A stretch of DNA of 64,000 nucleotides. It comes from CAVQGZ01 sp942491665. GTDB taxonomy: Bacteria > Actinomycetota > Actinomycetes > Jiangellales > Jiangellaceae. The stretch is from the NCBI GenBank assembly GCA_942491665.1, contig CALOBR010000020.1, positions 124,001-188,000 on the forward strand, written 5' to 3'. A program made the position numbers and the translations under genes. Below the pieces are notes generated by a model. It was not told the DNA's origin, made no database searches, and saw only the letters and a list, made by a program, of their open reading frames with translations. Of this stretch, positions 51,929-61,264 are shown one piece after another; position 1 is the stretch's first letter; every line of letters starts with the position of its first letter.

Positions 51929-52867
51929 ATGTCCGCCGACCCCGCCCCTGCCCCGTCCCACGGCCAAGAAGCGGTGGACGAGCTGCTCGTCGTGCTCGCG
52001 CTGGAACGCATCGAGGAGAACATCTACCGAGGCCACCACCCGCGCGGCGGCCTCGCCCGCACCTTCGGCGGGCAGACGGCGGCACAGGCCCTCGTCGCGG
52101 CGTCACGCACCGTCGACCCCGAGCGGTCGATCCACTCGCTGCACTCGTACTTCTTGCGGCCCGGTGACCCGACCCTGCCCACGGTGTTCCAGGTCGACCG
52201 CATCCGCGACGGCAGCAGCTTCTCCATGCGTCGGGTGCACGGGATCCAGCACGGCAAGCCGATCTACTCCTTCGCCGCCTCGTTCCAGACGCCGGAGGCC
52301 GGCTTCGACCATCAGGACGCCATGCCGGAGGTTCCCGACCCGGAGACGCTGCCGACGTTCCACGAGGCGCTGGCGCCCTACGCCGACCGGCTGCCGGTGT
52401 CGTCGGCGCTCGCGAGCACCATCGACCTGCGCGCCATCGACCCCCACCCCTTCGCCCAGCGCGACCTCGGCCCTCGGGAGGAGGCCCGGCACCGGGTCTG
52501 GATGCGGGCGGCCGGCCGCCTGCCGGACGACCCCGTCGTCCACGCCTCGATGCTGGCCTACATGAGCGACGTGTCGCTGCTGCACCCCGTGCTGGCCAAG
52601 CACGGCGTCTCGTTCAGCCTCGACCCGATCATGGGCGCGAGCCTCGACCACGCGCTGTGGTTCCAGCGTCCGTTCCGCGCCGACGAGTGGCTCCTCTACG
52701 ACGCGATGAGCCCGTCCGCGATCGGTGCGCGGGGCCTGGCGATGGGCCGGCTGTTCGCGCGTGACGGCCGACTCGTGGCGGCTGTCGTGCAGGAGGGTCT
52801 GGTCAGGCAGGTCGACCCGGAGAGGGTCGCGGCGATGACCGCTCGCCACAACCCGCTACGCGGCTGA
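51929..52867 (+). CDS. tesB: Acyl-CoA thioesterase II (TesB-like)
   Basis: A 312-residue double-hotdog thioesterase hydrolysing acyl-CoA. The N-terminal hotdog contains RTFGGQTAAQALVAASRTV and SLHSYFLRPGD. The C-terminal one has SLDHALWFQRPFRADEWLL, with the catalytic Asp of TesB in ASLDHALWF. It is transcribed against its neighbours, inside the run of minus-strand tsa genes, and its last 65 nt overlap the 3' end of tsaE, so expression of one may interfere with the other. Probably leaderless. Confidence 0.94.
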   Translation: MSADPAPAPSHGQEAVDELLVVLALERIEENIYRGHHPRGGLARTFGGQTAAQALVAASRTVDPERSIHSLHSYFLRPGDPTLPTVFQVDRIRDGSSFSMRRVHGIQHGKPIYSFAASFQTPEAGFDHQDAMPEVPDPETLPTFHEALAPYADRLPVSSALASTIDLRAIDPHPFAQRDLGPREEARHRVWMRAAGRLPDDPVVHASMLAYMSDVSLLHPVLAKHGVSFSLDPIMGASLDHALWFQRPFRADEWLLYDAMSPSAIGARGLAMGRLFARDGRLVAAVVQEGLVRQVDPERVAAMTARHNPLRG

Positions 52868-53333
52868 GGTCGGGCTGCCACCGCACCCCCACCGCGCTCC
52901 AGCGCACCTCACGAGAGTCGTCCGGGCTCAGGAGCAGCGTCAGCTCGAGCCGGTGCTCGCCGAGGTGCTCCGCCCTGCCGCTCGCCCACTCCACGACGGT
53001 GACGCTGCCGGCCATGGCCGGTGCCAGGTCGAGGTCGTCGAGCTCGTCCGGCGACGACACGCGGTAGGCGTCGACGTGCACCAGGCCGGGGGCGGCGTCG
53101 GTCGGCGGGTGCTCGCGGGCGATCACGAACGTCGGCGAGGTCACCGGGCCCGCGACCCCGAGGCCTTCGGCGATGCCGCGGGTGAGCGTGGTCTTGCCGG
53201 CGCCCAGGCCGCCGTCGAGCAGCACCAGGTCACCGGCCCGCAGCAGGCCACCGAGGCGAACACCCAGGTGATGCATGTGCTCTGCGGTAGGGACGTGCCA
53301 GGTGCCGCTCGCCGGGGCGTCGGGACCGGTCAC
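52803..53333 (-). CDS. tsaE: tRNA threonylcarbamoyladenosine biosynthesis ATPase TsaE
   Basis: A 176-residue ATPase that drives the TsaB-TsaD cycle. Walker A is LLDGGLGAGKTTLTRGIAEG near residue 40; the family segments TSPTFVIAREH and LVHVDAYRV and the switch region VTVVEWASG are present. The C-terminal 30 residues are basic and Pro-rich and overlap the convergent tesB by 65 nt. Its start overlaps the stop of the upstream alpha/beta hydrolase by 4 nt. Confidence 0.94.
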   Translation of the reverse strand: MTGPDAPASGTWHVPTAEHMHHLGVRLGGLLRAGDLVLLDGGLGAGKTTLTRGIAEGLGVAGPVTSPTFVIAREHPPTDAAPGLVHVDAYRVSSPDELDDLDLAPAMAGSVTVVEWASGRAEHLGEHRLELTLLLSPDDSREVRWSAVGVRWQPDLSRVAGCGERSSPRPSPGRPA

Positions 53334-54478
53334 GACCGGCGCAGCCGTCCCCGCCGAGCACGCCGAGAGGGGCGGGGCAGGGGGACGGGTACCGCGCCCG
53401 GGTCGTCGACCGGGTGGGCCGTCTTGCGCGTCGCGCGGGCCAGCAGCGAGCGTAGGTGCGCAGTGACCAGCTCGGGGTGCTCGAGCATCACCATGTGCCC
53501 GGCGTCCGGGATCTCGACGTAGTCCGCGCTGGGCACGGCAGCAACGATGTCGCGGCTGTGCTGCACCGGCGTCATCTGGTCGCGACCCGCCCCGAGCACG
53601 AGAGTCTCGGCCCGGTCCAGCCCGGCGAGGGCGCGGCGCGTGTCGTGCGTGCCGAACTGCGGCAAGAAGTCGGCGATCACCCCGACCGGCGTGCCGGCGA
53701 CCATGGCCGCCACGAACTCCACCAGGGACGGGGAGACGTCGCTGCGGCCGAAGGAGAAGCGCTTGGTCAGCACGTAGCCGAGGTCGTTGCCGGTGCGACG
53801 CACCGACTCGACCAGGTCGGGCTGCTTCGCGGCGGTGGCGACGGCAGCCGGCCCGTACCGGTGCAGAGCCTGGGTGGCTCGTCCGCGAAGGCCCATCTCG
53901 TCGGCGCGGACGAGCACCGCGCTCGTGGCGACCAGCCCCACCCCGACGATGCGCTCGCCGAACAGCTCAGGGCGCTGGTCAGCCAGCGACATCACCGACA
54001 TGCCGCCCATCGAGTGACCGACGACCACGACCGGGCCGGGCGGCACGACGTGGTCGATCACCTCCCCGAGGTCGATGCCGAGGCGGCGGATCGACGTCTC
54101 GTCGCTGGGGGCGCGCCCGGAACGTCCGTGGGAGCGCTGGTCGTAGAGCACCAGCCGGGACGTCGCGCGCAGGTCGCGCCGCTGGAAGTGCCAGCAGTCG
54201 TGGTTCAGGGCGTACCCGTGGGCGAGCACGATCGTGGGGCCGGGCTCGTCGCCGCCGTCCATCTCGACGTGCAGCTGCACGCCGTCGGAGGTCTCCAAGG
54301 CGTAAGGAGTGCCGCGCAGGCCACCGAGCGGCTCGTTGACGTACGGGTCGTGACCACCCAGCGCCCGTCCCATGGCGTAGCGCTCGGTGGCGAACCCGAC
54401 CGCCGCGCCGGTGACGGCGACGAATCCGCCCGCGCCGAGAGCGGCCGCCGACCGGGCGAGGGCGAGGCGGTCAACCAT
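53330..54478 (-). CDS. Alpha/beta hydrolase between alr and tsaE
   Basis: A 382-residue alpha/beta hydrolase. A hydrophobic N-terminal segment (AAALGAGGFVAVTGAAVGFA) suggests a signal anchor. The oxyanion HG is in VLAHGYALNHDCWHFQRRDL, the nucleophile in VVVGHSMGGMSVMSLA, and the catalytic His in IPDAGHMVMLEHPE. The C-terminus is a basic Pro/Arg tail. This gene lies in the same place in many actinobacteria (alr-hydrolase-tsaE), so it is probably a conserved envelope lipase or esterase. It overlaps both neighbours slightly. Confidence 0.88.
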   Translation of the reverse strand: MVDRLALARSAAALGAGGFVAVTGAAVGFATERYAMGRALGGHDPYVNEPLGGLRGTPYALETSDGVQLHVEMDGGDEPGPTIVLAHGYALNHDCWHFQRRDLRATSRLVLYDQRSHGRSGRAPSDETSIRRLGIDLGEVIDHVVPPGPVVVVGHSMGGMSVMSLADQRPELFGERIVGVGLVATSAVLVRADEMGLRGRATQALHRYGPAAVATAAKQPDLVESVRRTGNDLGYVLTKRFSFGRSDVSPSLVEFVAAMVAGTPVGVIADFLPQFGTHDTRRALAGLDRAETLVLGAGRDQMTPVQHSRDIVAAVPSADYVEIPDAGHMVMLEHPELVTAHLRSLLARATRKTAHPVDDPGAVPVPLPRPSRRARRGRLRRS

Positions 54479-55646
54479 CGGAGGTGCCCGTCTGGCCGAT
54501 CACGGGGCCGACACCGAGGTACCGGCGAGGCAGCCGGGAGGAGACGCGGGTGACGATCTCGTACGAGATGGTGCCCGCGGCCTGTGCCCAGTCCTGCGCG
54601 GTGGGCTCGCCGTCACGTCCGTCGGAGAACAGCACGGCAGTGTCGCCCGGTGCCACCGGTGCGTCACCGACGTCGAGCACGACCTGGTCCATGCACACCC
54701 GCCCGGCCACCGGGAACGTGGCCCCACCGACTCGCACCGGACCGGTGTTGGATGCGTGGCGCGGCACACCGTCGGCGTAGCCCAGCGGGACGAGTGCGAC
54801 CTGGGTGTCGTCGGTCGTCGTGTAGGTGTGCCCGTAGGAGACACCCTCGTGCGGCGGGACGGTCTTCACCAGGGCGACCTGGGCGCTCAGGCGCATAGCC
54901 GGGCGCAGGCCCAGCTCGTCCGCACTCGCCACCTCGGGGATCGGCGACAGCCCGTACACCGCCAGGCCCGGCCGGACGAGGTCGAAGTGCGCCTCGGGAA
55001 GCGTGAGCGTGGCGGCGGAGTTGGCGGCGTGGCGCACCTCGGGCCGCAGACCCGCCCGGTGCGCGAGCTCGACCGCGTGCCGGAAGGCGTCCAGCTGGGA
55101 CGCGATCGTCGGGTGGCCCGGCGCGTCGGCGTAGGCGAAGTGCGTCCAGATGCCGACCACGCGCACGACGTTCTCGGCCTCCAGGGCCAGCGACTGGTCG
55201 AGGACGGCGGGCCAGTCGGCCGGCATGACGCCGCCCCGGGTGAGCCCGGTGTCGGCCTTGAGGTGCACGCGCGCCTGTCGGCCGGTGCGCCGGGCGGCGT
55301 GGGCGATCTCGTCCAGCTGCCAGTCTGCGTACGCGGCGACGTCGATATCGGCGTCGAGGGCCGCGTCGTAGTCCTCCCCGGGGGCTGACAGCCACGCCAG
55401 GATGCGTCCGGTCAGGCCCGCCTCGCGCAGCGCGAGGGCCTCGGCGAGCACCGCGGTACCGAGCCAGGTCGCCCCCCCGGCTTGGGCGGCGCGGGCGGCC
55501 GGCACCAGTCCGTGCCCGTACGCGTCGGCCTTGACCACGGCCATCGTCGCGGCCGGGCTTGCCTTGGCCGCGAGCACGGCGACGTTGTCGCGCACGGCGC
55601 CGAGGTCGATCTCGACCAGGGCATGCGGGACGACGGGTGGGCTCAC
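54471..55646 (-). CDS. alr: Alanine racemase
   Basis: A PLP enzyme making D-alanine for peptidoglycan. GTG at 55646 overlaps the nnrD stop (GTGA). The PLP lysine is in MAVVKADAYGHGLVPAARAA near residue 40. The catalytic tyrosine region SYGHTYTT and the C-terminal CMDQVVLDVG are present. Length 391 residues. The frame continues upstream inside nnrD without similarity. It overlaps the downstream hydrolase start by 8 nt. Confidence 0.96.
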   Translation of the reverse strand: MSPPVVPHALVEIDLGAVRDNVAVLAAKASPAATMAVVKADAYGHGLVPAARAAQAGGATWLGTAVLAEALALREAGLTGRILAWLSAPGEDYDAALDADIDVAAYADWQLDEIAHAARRTGRQARVHLKADTGLTRGGVMPADWPAVLDQSLALEAENVVRVVGIWTHFAYADAPGHPTIASQLDAFRHAVELAHRAGLRPEVRHAANSAATLTLPEAHFDLVRPGLAVYGLSPIPEVASADELGLRPAMRLSAQVALVKTVPPHEGVSYGHTYTTTDDTQVALVPLGYADGVPRHASNTGPVRVGGATFPVAGRVCMDQVVLDVGDAPVAPGDTAVLFSDGRDGEPTAQDWAQAAGTISYEIVTRVSSRLPRRYLGVGPVIGQTGTSDG

Positions 55647-57073
55647 GCCGACGATTGTCCCAGGCGCAGCGTCAGCAGCGCAGCCGGCAGGGCCGCGAGC
55701 ACGTCCGTCGCGCTGGGCGCCCCGACCCGCTCGGCGGCGAGACGCCCGGCGAGACCGTGGACGTGGGCGGCGACGCTGCCCGCATCCAGGGCCGACAGAC
55801 CGGCAGCCAGCAGCGCCCCGGCAAGGCCGGCCAGCACGTCCCCGGAGCCGGCCGTGGCGAGCCACGGGGTGCCCGTGCCGTTGGCCCGTACCCGCCCGTC
55901 GGGCGTGGCGACGAGCGTGGTCGACCCCTTGAGCAGCACCGTCGCCCCGAAGCTCGCCGCTGCCTGGGTGACCGACGCCAGCCGGTCGGCCTCCACGGCG
56001 TCGCGGGAGATCTCGAGCAGCCGGGCGAGCTCGCCGGCGTGCGGCGTGAGCAGCACGTCGTCCCGTAGCGCGGTGGGCGCCGCCCCGAGCGCTCCGGCGT
56101 CGAGCACGAGCGGCACTTGCGCGTCGAGCAGACGCGGGACGACCTCGACGGCCTGGTCGGGATCCATGCCCGGACCCGCCAGCCACGCCTGCACGCGTCC
56201 GTCGGCCAGCACTGCCTCGGGGCAAGCCCGGCGCACCTCGGCGGTCACCGACTCCGCACCGAGAAGACGCACCATGCCCGCGCCGGAGTGGATCGCCGCT
56301 GTGGTCGCCAGCACGCTCGCCCCGGCGTACTCCACCGCCCCCGCGTGCACCCCCAGCACGCCGCGGCGGTACTTGTCGTCGTCACGTCCAGGCACCGGCA
56401 CCAGCGCAGCCACGTCGGCGCCATCGAGGCGTTCGACCGCCGGCTGCGGCAGCAGCGCCCGGAGCCCGATGTCGACGAGGTGCACCGTGCCGCACACGGC
56501 GGCCGCCGGGTCGACCAGGTGGCAGACCTTGTGCGTGCCGAAGGTGACCGTGACGTCCGCCGTGACGTGCGGCTCGGGCGTGCGGCCGGTGTCGACCTCG
56601 ACGCCACTCGGCAGGTCGACGGCGACCGTAAGGGCCGCGGACGTCGCTGCTGCGCGCGCCAACCGTTCGGCGGCGGGTCGCAGCCCGGGCTTGCCACCGA
56701 TGCCGACGATGCCGTCGAGCACCATGTCGGACTCCGCCACCTCGTCCACTGCGATCTCGCCGGTGACCACCCGGCCACCCGCCGCATGCAGGGCGCCCAG
56801 TCCAGCGGTGTGCACCTTGGCCTCGTCCAGCAGCACGGCCCGTACCCGTGCGCCGCGGGCGGCCAGCCGCGCGCCCGCATAGAGCGTGTCGCCGCCGTTG
56901 TCGCCACCGCCGACCAGCAGGACGACGCGGCTGCCGGTCGTACGACCGAGCAGACGCATGCAGACCACGGCGAGGCCGGTGGCAGCGCGCTGCATGAGGG
57001 CGCCGTCGGGCACCTGCGCCATGAGGGCGTGCTCGGCGTCGCGGACGTCGGGCACCCGGTGGGCCGCGATCAC
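55643..57073 (-). CDS. nnrD: Bifunctional NAD(P)H-hydrate epimerase / ADP-dependent dehydratase
   Basis: A 476-residue repair enzyme for hydrated NAD(P)H. The N-terminal epimerase (YjeF_N) domain has VVLLVGGGDNGGDTLYAGA and the sodium-site VAVDLPSGVEVDTG. The C-terminal ribokinase-like domain has WLAGPGMDPD, LLTPHAGELARLL and GTPWLATAGSGDVLAGLAGA, which carries the catalytic Asp. It starts with GTG one base after the acpS stop, and its stop overlaps alr by 4 nt. Confidence 0.95.
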   Translation of the reverse strand: MIAAHRVPDVRDAEHALMAQVPDGALMQRAATGLAVVCMRLLGRTTGSRVVLLVGGGDNGGDTLYAGARLAARGARVRAVLLDEAKVHTAGLGALHAAGGRVVTGEIAVDEVAESDMVLDGIVGIGGKPGLRPAAERLARAAATSAALTVAVDLPSGVEVDTGRTPEPHVTADVTVTFGTHKVCHLVDPAAAVCGTVHLVDIGLRALLPQPAVERLDGADVAALVPVPGRDDDKYRRGVLGVHAGAVEYAGASVLATTAAIHSGAGMVRLLGAESVTAEVRRACPEAVLADGRVQAWLAGPGMDPDQAVEVVPRLLDAQVPLVLDAGALGAAPTALRDDVLLTPHAGELARLLEISRDAVEADRLASVTQAAASFGATVLLKGSTTLVATPDGRVRANGTGTPWLATAGSGDVLAGLAGALLAAGLSALDAGSVAAHVHGLAGRLAAERVGAPSATDVLAALPAALLTLRLGQSSA

Positions 57074-57074
57074 G

Positions 57075-57428
57075 TCATGACTCCAGAACGACCATCGCCA
57101 CGGCGAGGCCCCCGTCGTGGCTCATGGTCAGGTGCACTGCGCCCACCCCCTGACGCTCGCAGGCATCGTGGACGGTGCCGGTGACGTCGAGCACCGGACG
57201 GCCGGACGGCTCGTTGCGCACCACAGCATCGTGCCACCGCAGCCCGCGAGGCGCGCCCAGCGCCTTCGCGAGGGCCTCCTTGGCGGCGAACCGCGCCGCC
57301 ATGCTTCGCACGCGATCGGAGTGCTCGCCGGCCGTGAGTACCCGCGCGGCAAACCCAGGCGTGCGCACCAGTGCGGCCGCGAAGCGGTCGACGTCCACGA
57401 CGTCCACCCCGATACCGACGACGGCCAT
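57075..57428 (-). CDS. acpS: Holo-[acyl-carrier-protein] synthase
   Basis: A 117-residue phosphopantetheinyl transferase activating ACP. ATG at 57428 gives MAVVGIGVDVVDVDRFAAAL, the classical start with the metal-binding Asp; the second ligand Glu is in ARFAAKEALAKALGAP. The C-terminal TMSHDGGLAVAMVVLE is intact. A longer reading from 57518 runs into the end of glmS and is not family-like. It lies 14 nt downstream of the glmS stop, on the same strand. Confidence 0.95.
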   Translation of the reverse strand: MAVVGIGVDVVDVDRFAAALVRTPGFAARVLTAGEHSDRVRSMAARFAAKEALAKALGAPRGLRWHDAVVRNEPSGRPVLDVTGTVHDACERQGVGAVHLTMSHDGGLAVAMVVLES

Positions 57429-57442
57429 CCGTGCCCGACCGA

Positions 57443-59296
57443 CTACTCGACTGTGACGGACTTGGCCAGGTTGCGCGGCTGGTCGACGTCGAATCCGCGC
57501 AGCGCCGCCATCTCGCACGCGAACACCTGCAGCGGGACGGTCGCCACGACCGGCTGCAGCAGCGTCGCCGTGACCGGGACGCGGATCAGGTGGTCGGCGT
57601 ACGGAACGACCGCCTCGTCGCCCTCCTCGGCGATCACGATCGTGACCGCACCGCGGGCCCGCACCTCTTGGATGTTCGACACGATCTTGTCGTGCAGCAC
57701 GCTTCGTCCCCGCGGGGACGGGACGACCACGACGACCGGGATGCCCGTCTCGATGAGGGCGATCGGGCCGTGCTTGAGCTCGCCGGCGGGAAAGCCCTCG
57801 GCGTGCATGTAGGCGATCTCCTTGAGCTTCAGCGCCCCCTCGAGCGAGACCGGGTAGCCGACGTGGCGGCCGATGAATAGCACGGACTTCGCATCGGCGA
57901 GGTGGCGGGCGAGGTCGCGCACCGGTTCCATCGTCTCCAGCACCTGGTCGACCTTGGCGGGCAGGGCGGCCACCTCGTCCAGCATGAGCGCCACCTCGTC
58001 ACCCCACTTGGTGCCGCGCACCTGCGCGAGGTACAGGCCCACGAGGTAGCAGGCGACGAGCTGGGTCAGGAACGCCTTGGTCGAGGCGACCGCGATCTCC
58101 AGACCCGCGCGGGTGTAGAGCACAGCGTCGGACTCGCGTGGGATCGTCGCACCGTTCGTGTTGCAGATCGCCAGCACCTTCGCGCCCTGCTCGCGGGCGT
58201 GGCGCAGGGCCATGAGGGTGTCCATCGTCTCGCCCGACTGGCTGATCGCGATCACGAGCGTCTGCTTGTCCACGATGGGGTCGCGGTAGCGGAACTCCGA
58301 GGCCATCTCGACCTCGCACGGGATGCGCGTCCAGTGCTCGATGGCGTACTTCGCGACGAGCCCGGCGTGGAACGCCGTCCCGCAGGCGGTGATGATCACC
58401 TTGTCGATGTCGCGGATCTCCTCGTCGGCGAGGCGCATCTCGTCGAGAGTGAGGCGCCCGTCCGGGCCGAGGCGTCCCAGCAGCGTGTCGGCGACGGCCT
58501 TGGGCTGCTCGGCGATCTCTTTGAGCATGAAGTAGTCGTAGCCGCCCTTCTCGGCGGCCTCCAGATCCCAGTCGATCGTGTACTGCTTGCCGAGCACGAC
58601 ACTGCCGGCCAGGTCGGTGAGCACCACCGAGTCGGGGGTCAGGTCGATCACCTGGTCGTCGGCGATCTCCATCGCGGTGCGGGTGAACTCCATGAACGCC
58701 GACACGTCCGAACCGACGAAGTTCTCCCCCTCGCCCAGGCCGACCACCAGCGGCGAGTTGCGACGGGCAGCGACCACCCGGTTCGGCGAGTCGGCGGCGA
58801 CCGCGACGAGCGTGAAGGCACCGGTCAGCCGACGGCACACCCGGCGCATGGCCTCGGCGAGGTCGCCGTCGGTGTCGCCCAGCAGGGCGCCGACAAGGTG
58901 GGCGACCACCTCGGTGTCGGTGTCGGACGCCAGCGTGGTGCCGCTGGCCTCGAGCTCGGTGCGCAGCTCGGCGAAGTTCTCGATGATGCCGTTGTGGATC
59001 ACGGCCACTCGGCCGGCCTCGTCGGTGTGCGGGTGCGCGTTCGGGTCGGTCGGGGGGCCGTGCGTCGCCCAGCGGGTGTGCCCGATGCCGGTGGTCGACT
59101 CCGGCATCGGTGCTGCGGTCAGAGCGGCGTCGAGATTGGCGAGCTTGCCGGCCCGCTTGAGGGTGCTGAGGCGGCCGTCCTCGCCGACGACCGCGATGCC
59201 AGCAGAGTCGTACCCGCGGTACTCCAGGCGGCGCAGCGCCCCGAGGACGACGTCGACAGCCGGTCGGTGCCCTGCGTACCCCGCGATCCCGCACAT
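57443..59296 (-). CDS. glmS: Glutamine-fructose-6-phosphate aminotransferase (isomerizing)
   Basis: Makes glucosamine-6-phosphate, the first committed step to UDP-GlcNAc. The N-terminal nucleophile Cys2 is in MCGIAGYAGHRPAVDVVLGA; RWATHGPPTDPNAHPH is the glutamine-site loop. Two SIS domains follow, with ACGTAFHAGLVAKYAIE and SQSGETMDTLMALRHA, and the protein ends PRNLAKSVTVE. Length 617 residues. TAGGCT lies 7 nt before the ATG, so the mRNA is probably leaderless; a 5'-UTR riboswitch of the glmS type is therefore excluded. Confidence 0.97.
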   Translation of the reverse strand: MCGIAGYAGHRPAVDVVLGALRRLEYRGYDSAGIAVVGEDGRLSTLKRAGKLANLDAALTAAPMPESTTGIGHTRWATHGPPTDPNAHPHTDEAGRVAVIHNGIIENFAELRTELEASGTTLASDTDTEVVAHLVGALLGDTDGDLAEAMRRVCRRLTGAFTLVAVAADSPNRVVAARRNSPLVVGLGEGENFVGSDVSAFMEFTRTAMEIADDQVIDLTPDSVVLTDLAGSVVLGKQYTIDWDLEAAEKGGYDYFMLKEIAEQPKAVADTLLGRLGPDGRLTLDEMRLADEEIRDIDKVIITACGTAFHAGLVAKYAIEHWTRIPCEVEMASEFRYRDPIVDKQTLVIAISQSGETMDTLMALRHAREQGAKVLAICNTNGATIPRESDAVLYTRAGLEIAVASTKAFLTQLVACYLVGLYLAQVRGTKWGDEVALMLDEVAALPAKVDQVLETMEPVRDLARHLADAKSVLFIGRHVGYPVSLEGALKLKEIAYMHAEGFPAGELKHGPIALIETGIPVVVVVPSPRGRSVLHDKIVSNIQEVRARGAVTIVIAEEGDEAVVPYADHLIRVPVTATLLQPVVATVPLQVFACEMAALRGFDVDQPRNLAKSVTVE

Positions 59297-59303
59297 GGGC
59301 GCG

Positions 59304-59309
59304 AGCCTA
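59304..59309 (-). promoter_or_regulatory. -10 box TAGGCT of a leaderless glmS promoter
   Basis: Reads TAGGCT on the minus strand and ends 7 nt before the glmS ATG; no Shine-Dalgarno is present in that interval. Confidence 0.5.
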
Positions 59310-59347
59310 GTTGGGCTGCAGTGGGTGTCCCGGCAGCGAACCGGGTG

Positions 59348-60700
59348 TCAGCGGCGCACGAGCGCGAGCCGGTCGGTCACCAGCGAGGCGATCCGCCCGG
59401 CGATCTGCGACGCCTGGCTCTCCGAGGGCGCCTCGACCATCACCCGCACGACGGGCTCGGTTCCCGACGGTCGCAGCAGCACGCGACCGACGCCAGCCAG
59501 CTCGGCCGTGGCCTCCTGCACGGCGGCCGAGACGACCGCGTCGCGGGTCACCCCTGCCTTGTCGACACCGCCGACGTTGACGAGCACCTGGGGCAGCCGG
59601 GTCATCTCCCCGGCAAGGTCACGCAGCGGACGCCCGGAGGCAGCGACCTCGCCCAGCAGGTGCACCGCAGTCAGCAGGCCGTCGCCGGTCGTGGCGTGGT
59701 CGAGCAGGACGACGTGGCCGGACTGCTCCCCACCGAGGTTGTAGCCGCCCGAGCGCATGGCCTCCAGGACGTAGCGGTCACCGACGGCCGTGTCGAGGTA
59801 GGCGATCGCGTGCGCGCGCATCGCGGTGCGAAACCCCTCGTTGGCCATCACAGTGCTGACGACGGTGTCACCGCGCAGCGCGCCGCGACGGCGCATGGCG
59901 AGCGCCAGCACAGTGAGAATCTCGTCGCCGTCCACGAGATTGCCGTCGGCGTCCACAGCGAGGCAACGGTCGGCGTCGCCGTCATGCGCGATCCCGGCGT
60001 CGGCACGCACGCTCACGACGGCCTGCTGCAGCGCCTCCGGGTGCGTCGAGCCGCACGACTCGTTGATGTTGAGCCCGTCCGGCTCGCAGTGCATGAGCAC
60101 GACCTGGGCGCCGAGCCGCTCGAACGCGCGGGCACTGGTGACGGACGCGGCGCCGTTGGCCCCGTCGACCACGAGCGTCATGCCGTCCAGCCGGGCGGGG
60201 GCGGTGGCGACGACGGCGTCGACGTACTCGTCCAGGGCTGCCTCGTCGGAGCGCACCCGTCCGACGGCGCCCCCGGTTGGCCGCTCCCACGGCTCACGCA
60301 TGCGGGCCTCGATCTGCGCCTCGAGGTCGTCGTGCAGCTTGTGCCCACCGCGGGCGAAGAACTTGATGCCGTTGTCGGGCATCGGGTTGTGCGACGCCGA
60401 GAGCATCACGCCGAGGTCGGCCCCCCGGGATGCCGTGAGCCAGGCGACGGCCGGGGTCGGCAGGACGCCGACGCGAACGACGTCGATACCGGCGCTGGCC
60501 AAGCCCGCGACCACGGCGGCCTCGAGGAACTCCCCCGAGGCACGCGGGTCACGCCCGACGATCGCGAACGGACGATGGCCGGCGAACACGCCGCGCTCGG
60601 ACAGCACGTGGGCAGCCGCCACCGACAGGTCGAGCGCAAGCTCGGCTGTGAGGTCGACGTTGGCCAGCCCACGGACACCGTCCGTGCCGAACAGGCTCAC
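59348..60700 (-). CDS. glmM: Phosphoglucosamine mutase
   Basis: Converts glucosamine-6-phosphate to glucosamine-1-phosphate. The phosphoserine loop is GVMLSASHNPMPDNGIKFF near residue 100. The metal-binding DGDADRCLAVDADG and the sugar-binding GGEQSGHVVLLDHATTGDGL are intact. Length 450 residues. It lies 51 nt upstream of glmS and 31 nt downstream of rpsI, all on the same strand. Confidence 0.97.
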   Translation of the reverse strand: MSLFGTDGVRGLANVDLTAELALDLSVAAAHVLSERGVFAGHRPFAIVGRDPRASGEFLEAAVVAGLASAGIDVVRVGVLPTPAVAWLTASRGADLGVMLSASHNPMPDNGIKFFARGGHKLHDDLEAQIEARMREPWERPTGGAVGRVRSDEAALDEYVDAVVATAPARLDGMTLVVDGANGAASVTSARAFERLGAQVVLMHCEPDGLNINESCGSTHPEALQQAVVSVRADAGIAHDGDADRCLAVDADGNLVDGDEILTVLALAMRRRGALRGDTVVSTVMANEGFRTAMRAHAIAYLDTAVGDRYVLEAMRSGGYNLGGEQSGHVVLLDHATTGDGLLTAVHLLGEVAASGRPLRDLAGEMTRLPQVLVNVGGVDKAGVTRDAVVSAAVQEATAELAGVGRVLLRPSGTEPVVRVMVEAPSESQASQIAGRIASLVTDRLALVRR

Positions 60701-60731
60701 GCTGCTGCCACCACGGCGGGCGCCGCGGCGA

Positions 60732-61238
60732 TCAACGCTTGCTGTACTGCGGAGCCTTACGGGCCTTCTTCAGGCCGGCCTTGCGACGCTCCTTGGCGCG
60801 CGGGTCACGAGTGAGGTAGCCCTGCTTCTTCAGCGGCGCGCGGTTGGCGTCGAGGTCGATGGAGTTCAGTGCCCGGGCGACGCCGTGGCGCAGCGCGCCG
60901 GCCTGACCGGAGGTTCCGCCACCGTGCACGCGGGCGATGATGTCGTAGGCGTCGTCCTGGCCGAGCTCGACCAGCGGCGACAGCACGGTCTGCTGGTGCA
61001 CCTTGTTCGGGAAGTACACGTCGAGCGGACGGCCGTTGACCGACACCGTGCCGGTGCCGGGGACGAGGCGGACACGAGCGACGGCCTCCTTGCGGCGGCC
61101 GGTGGCCTGCCCGGGAGCGATGATGCCGCTGACGCGCTCCTTGGTCGTCTGGCTGGTGTAGCTGCCACCTTCGAGCGGCGCGTCCTCGGTGGGCACGTCG
61201 GTCGTCGAGTCGGGCGTGATGCTGGCGTCGGTCGTCAC
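60732..61238 (-). CDS. rpsI: 30S ribosomal protein S9
   Basis: A 168-residue S9 with an acidic N-terminal extension of ~35 residues common in actinobacteria. The core begins at GRRKEAVARVRLVPGTG and ends KKARKAPQYSKR, whose C-terminal Ser-Lys-Arg contacts P-site tRNA. It lies 26 nt downstream of rplM in the classical L13-S9 operon. Confidence 0.97.
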   Translation of the reverse strand: MTTDASITPDSTTDVPTEDAPLEGGSYTSQTTKERVSGIIAPGQATGRRKEAVARVRLVPGTGTVSVNGRPLDVYFPNKVHQQTVLSPLVELGQDDAYDIIARVHGGGTSGQAGALRHGVARALNSIDLDANRAPLKKQGYLTRDPRAKERRKAGLKKARKAPQYSKR

Positions 61239-61264
61239 CTGGGAAACCTCGTTCGTCTGGAGAG

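Noticed and set aside
59297..59347. A glmS ribozyme
   Set aside because: The gap between glmM and glmS is 51 bp and a -10 box lies 7 nt before the ATG, which leaves no room for the ribozyme.
57902..60814. A 970-codon plus-strand open frame opposite glmS and glmM
   Set aside because: It is antisense to two well-conserved enzymes and has no recognisable domain. In DNA of this GC content stop codons are rare, so long antisense frames are expected.
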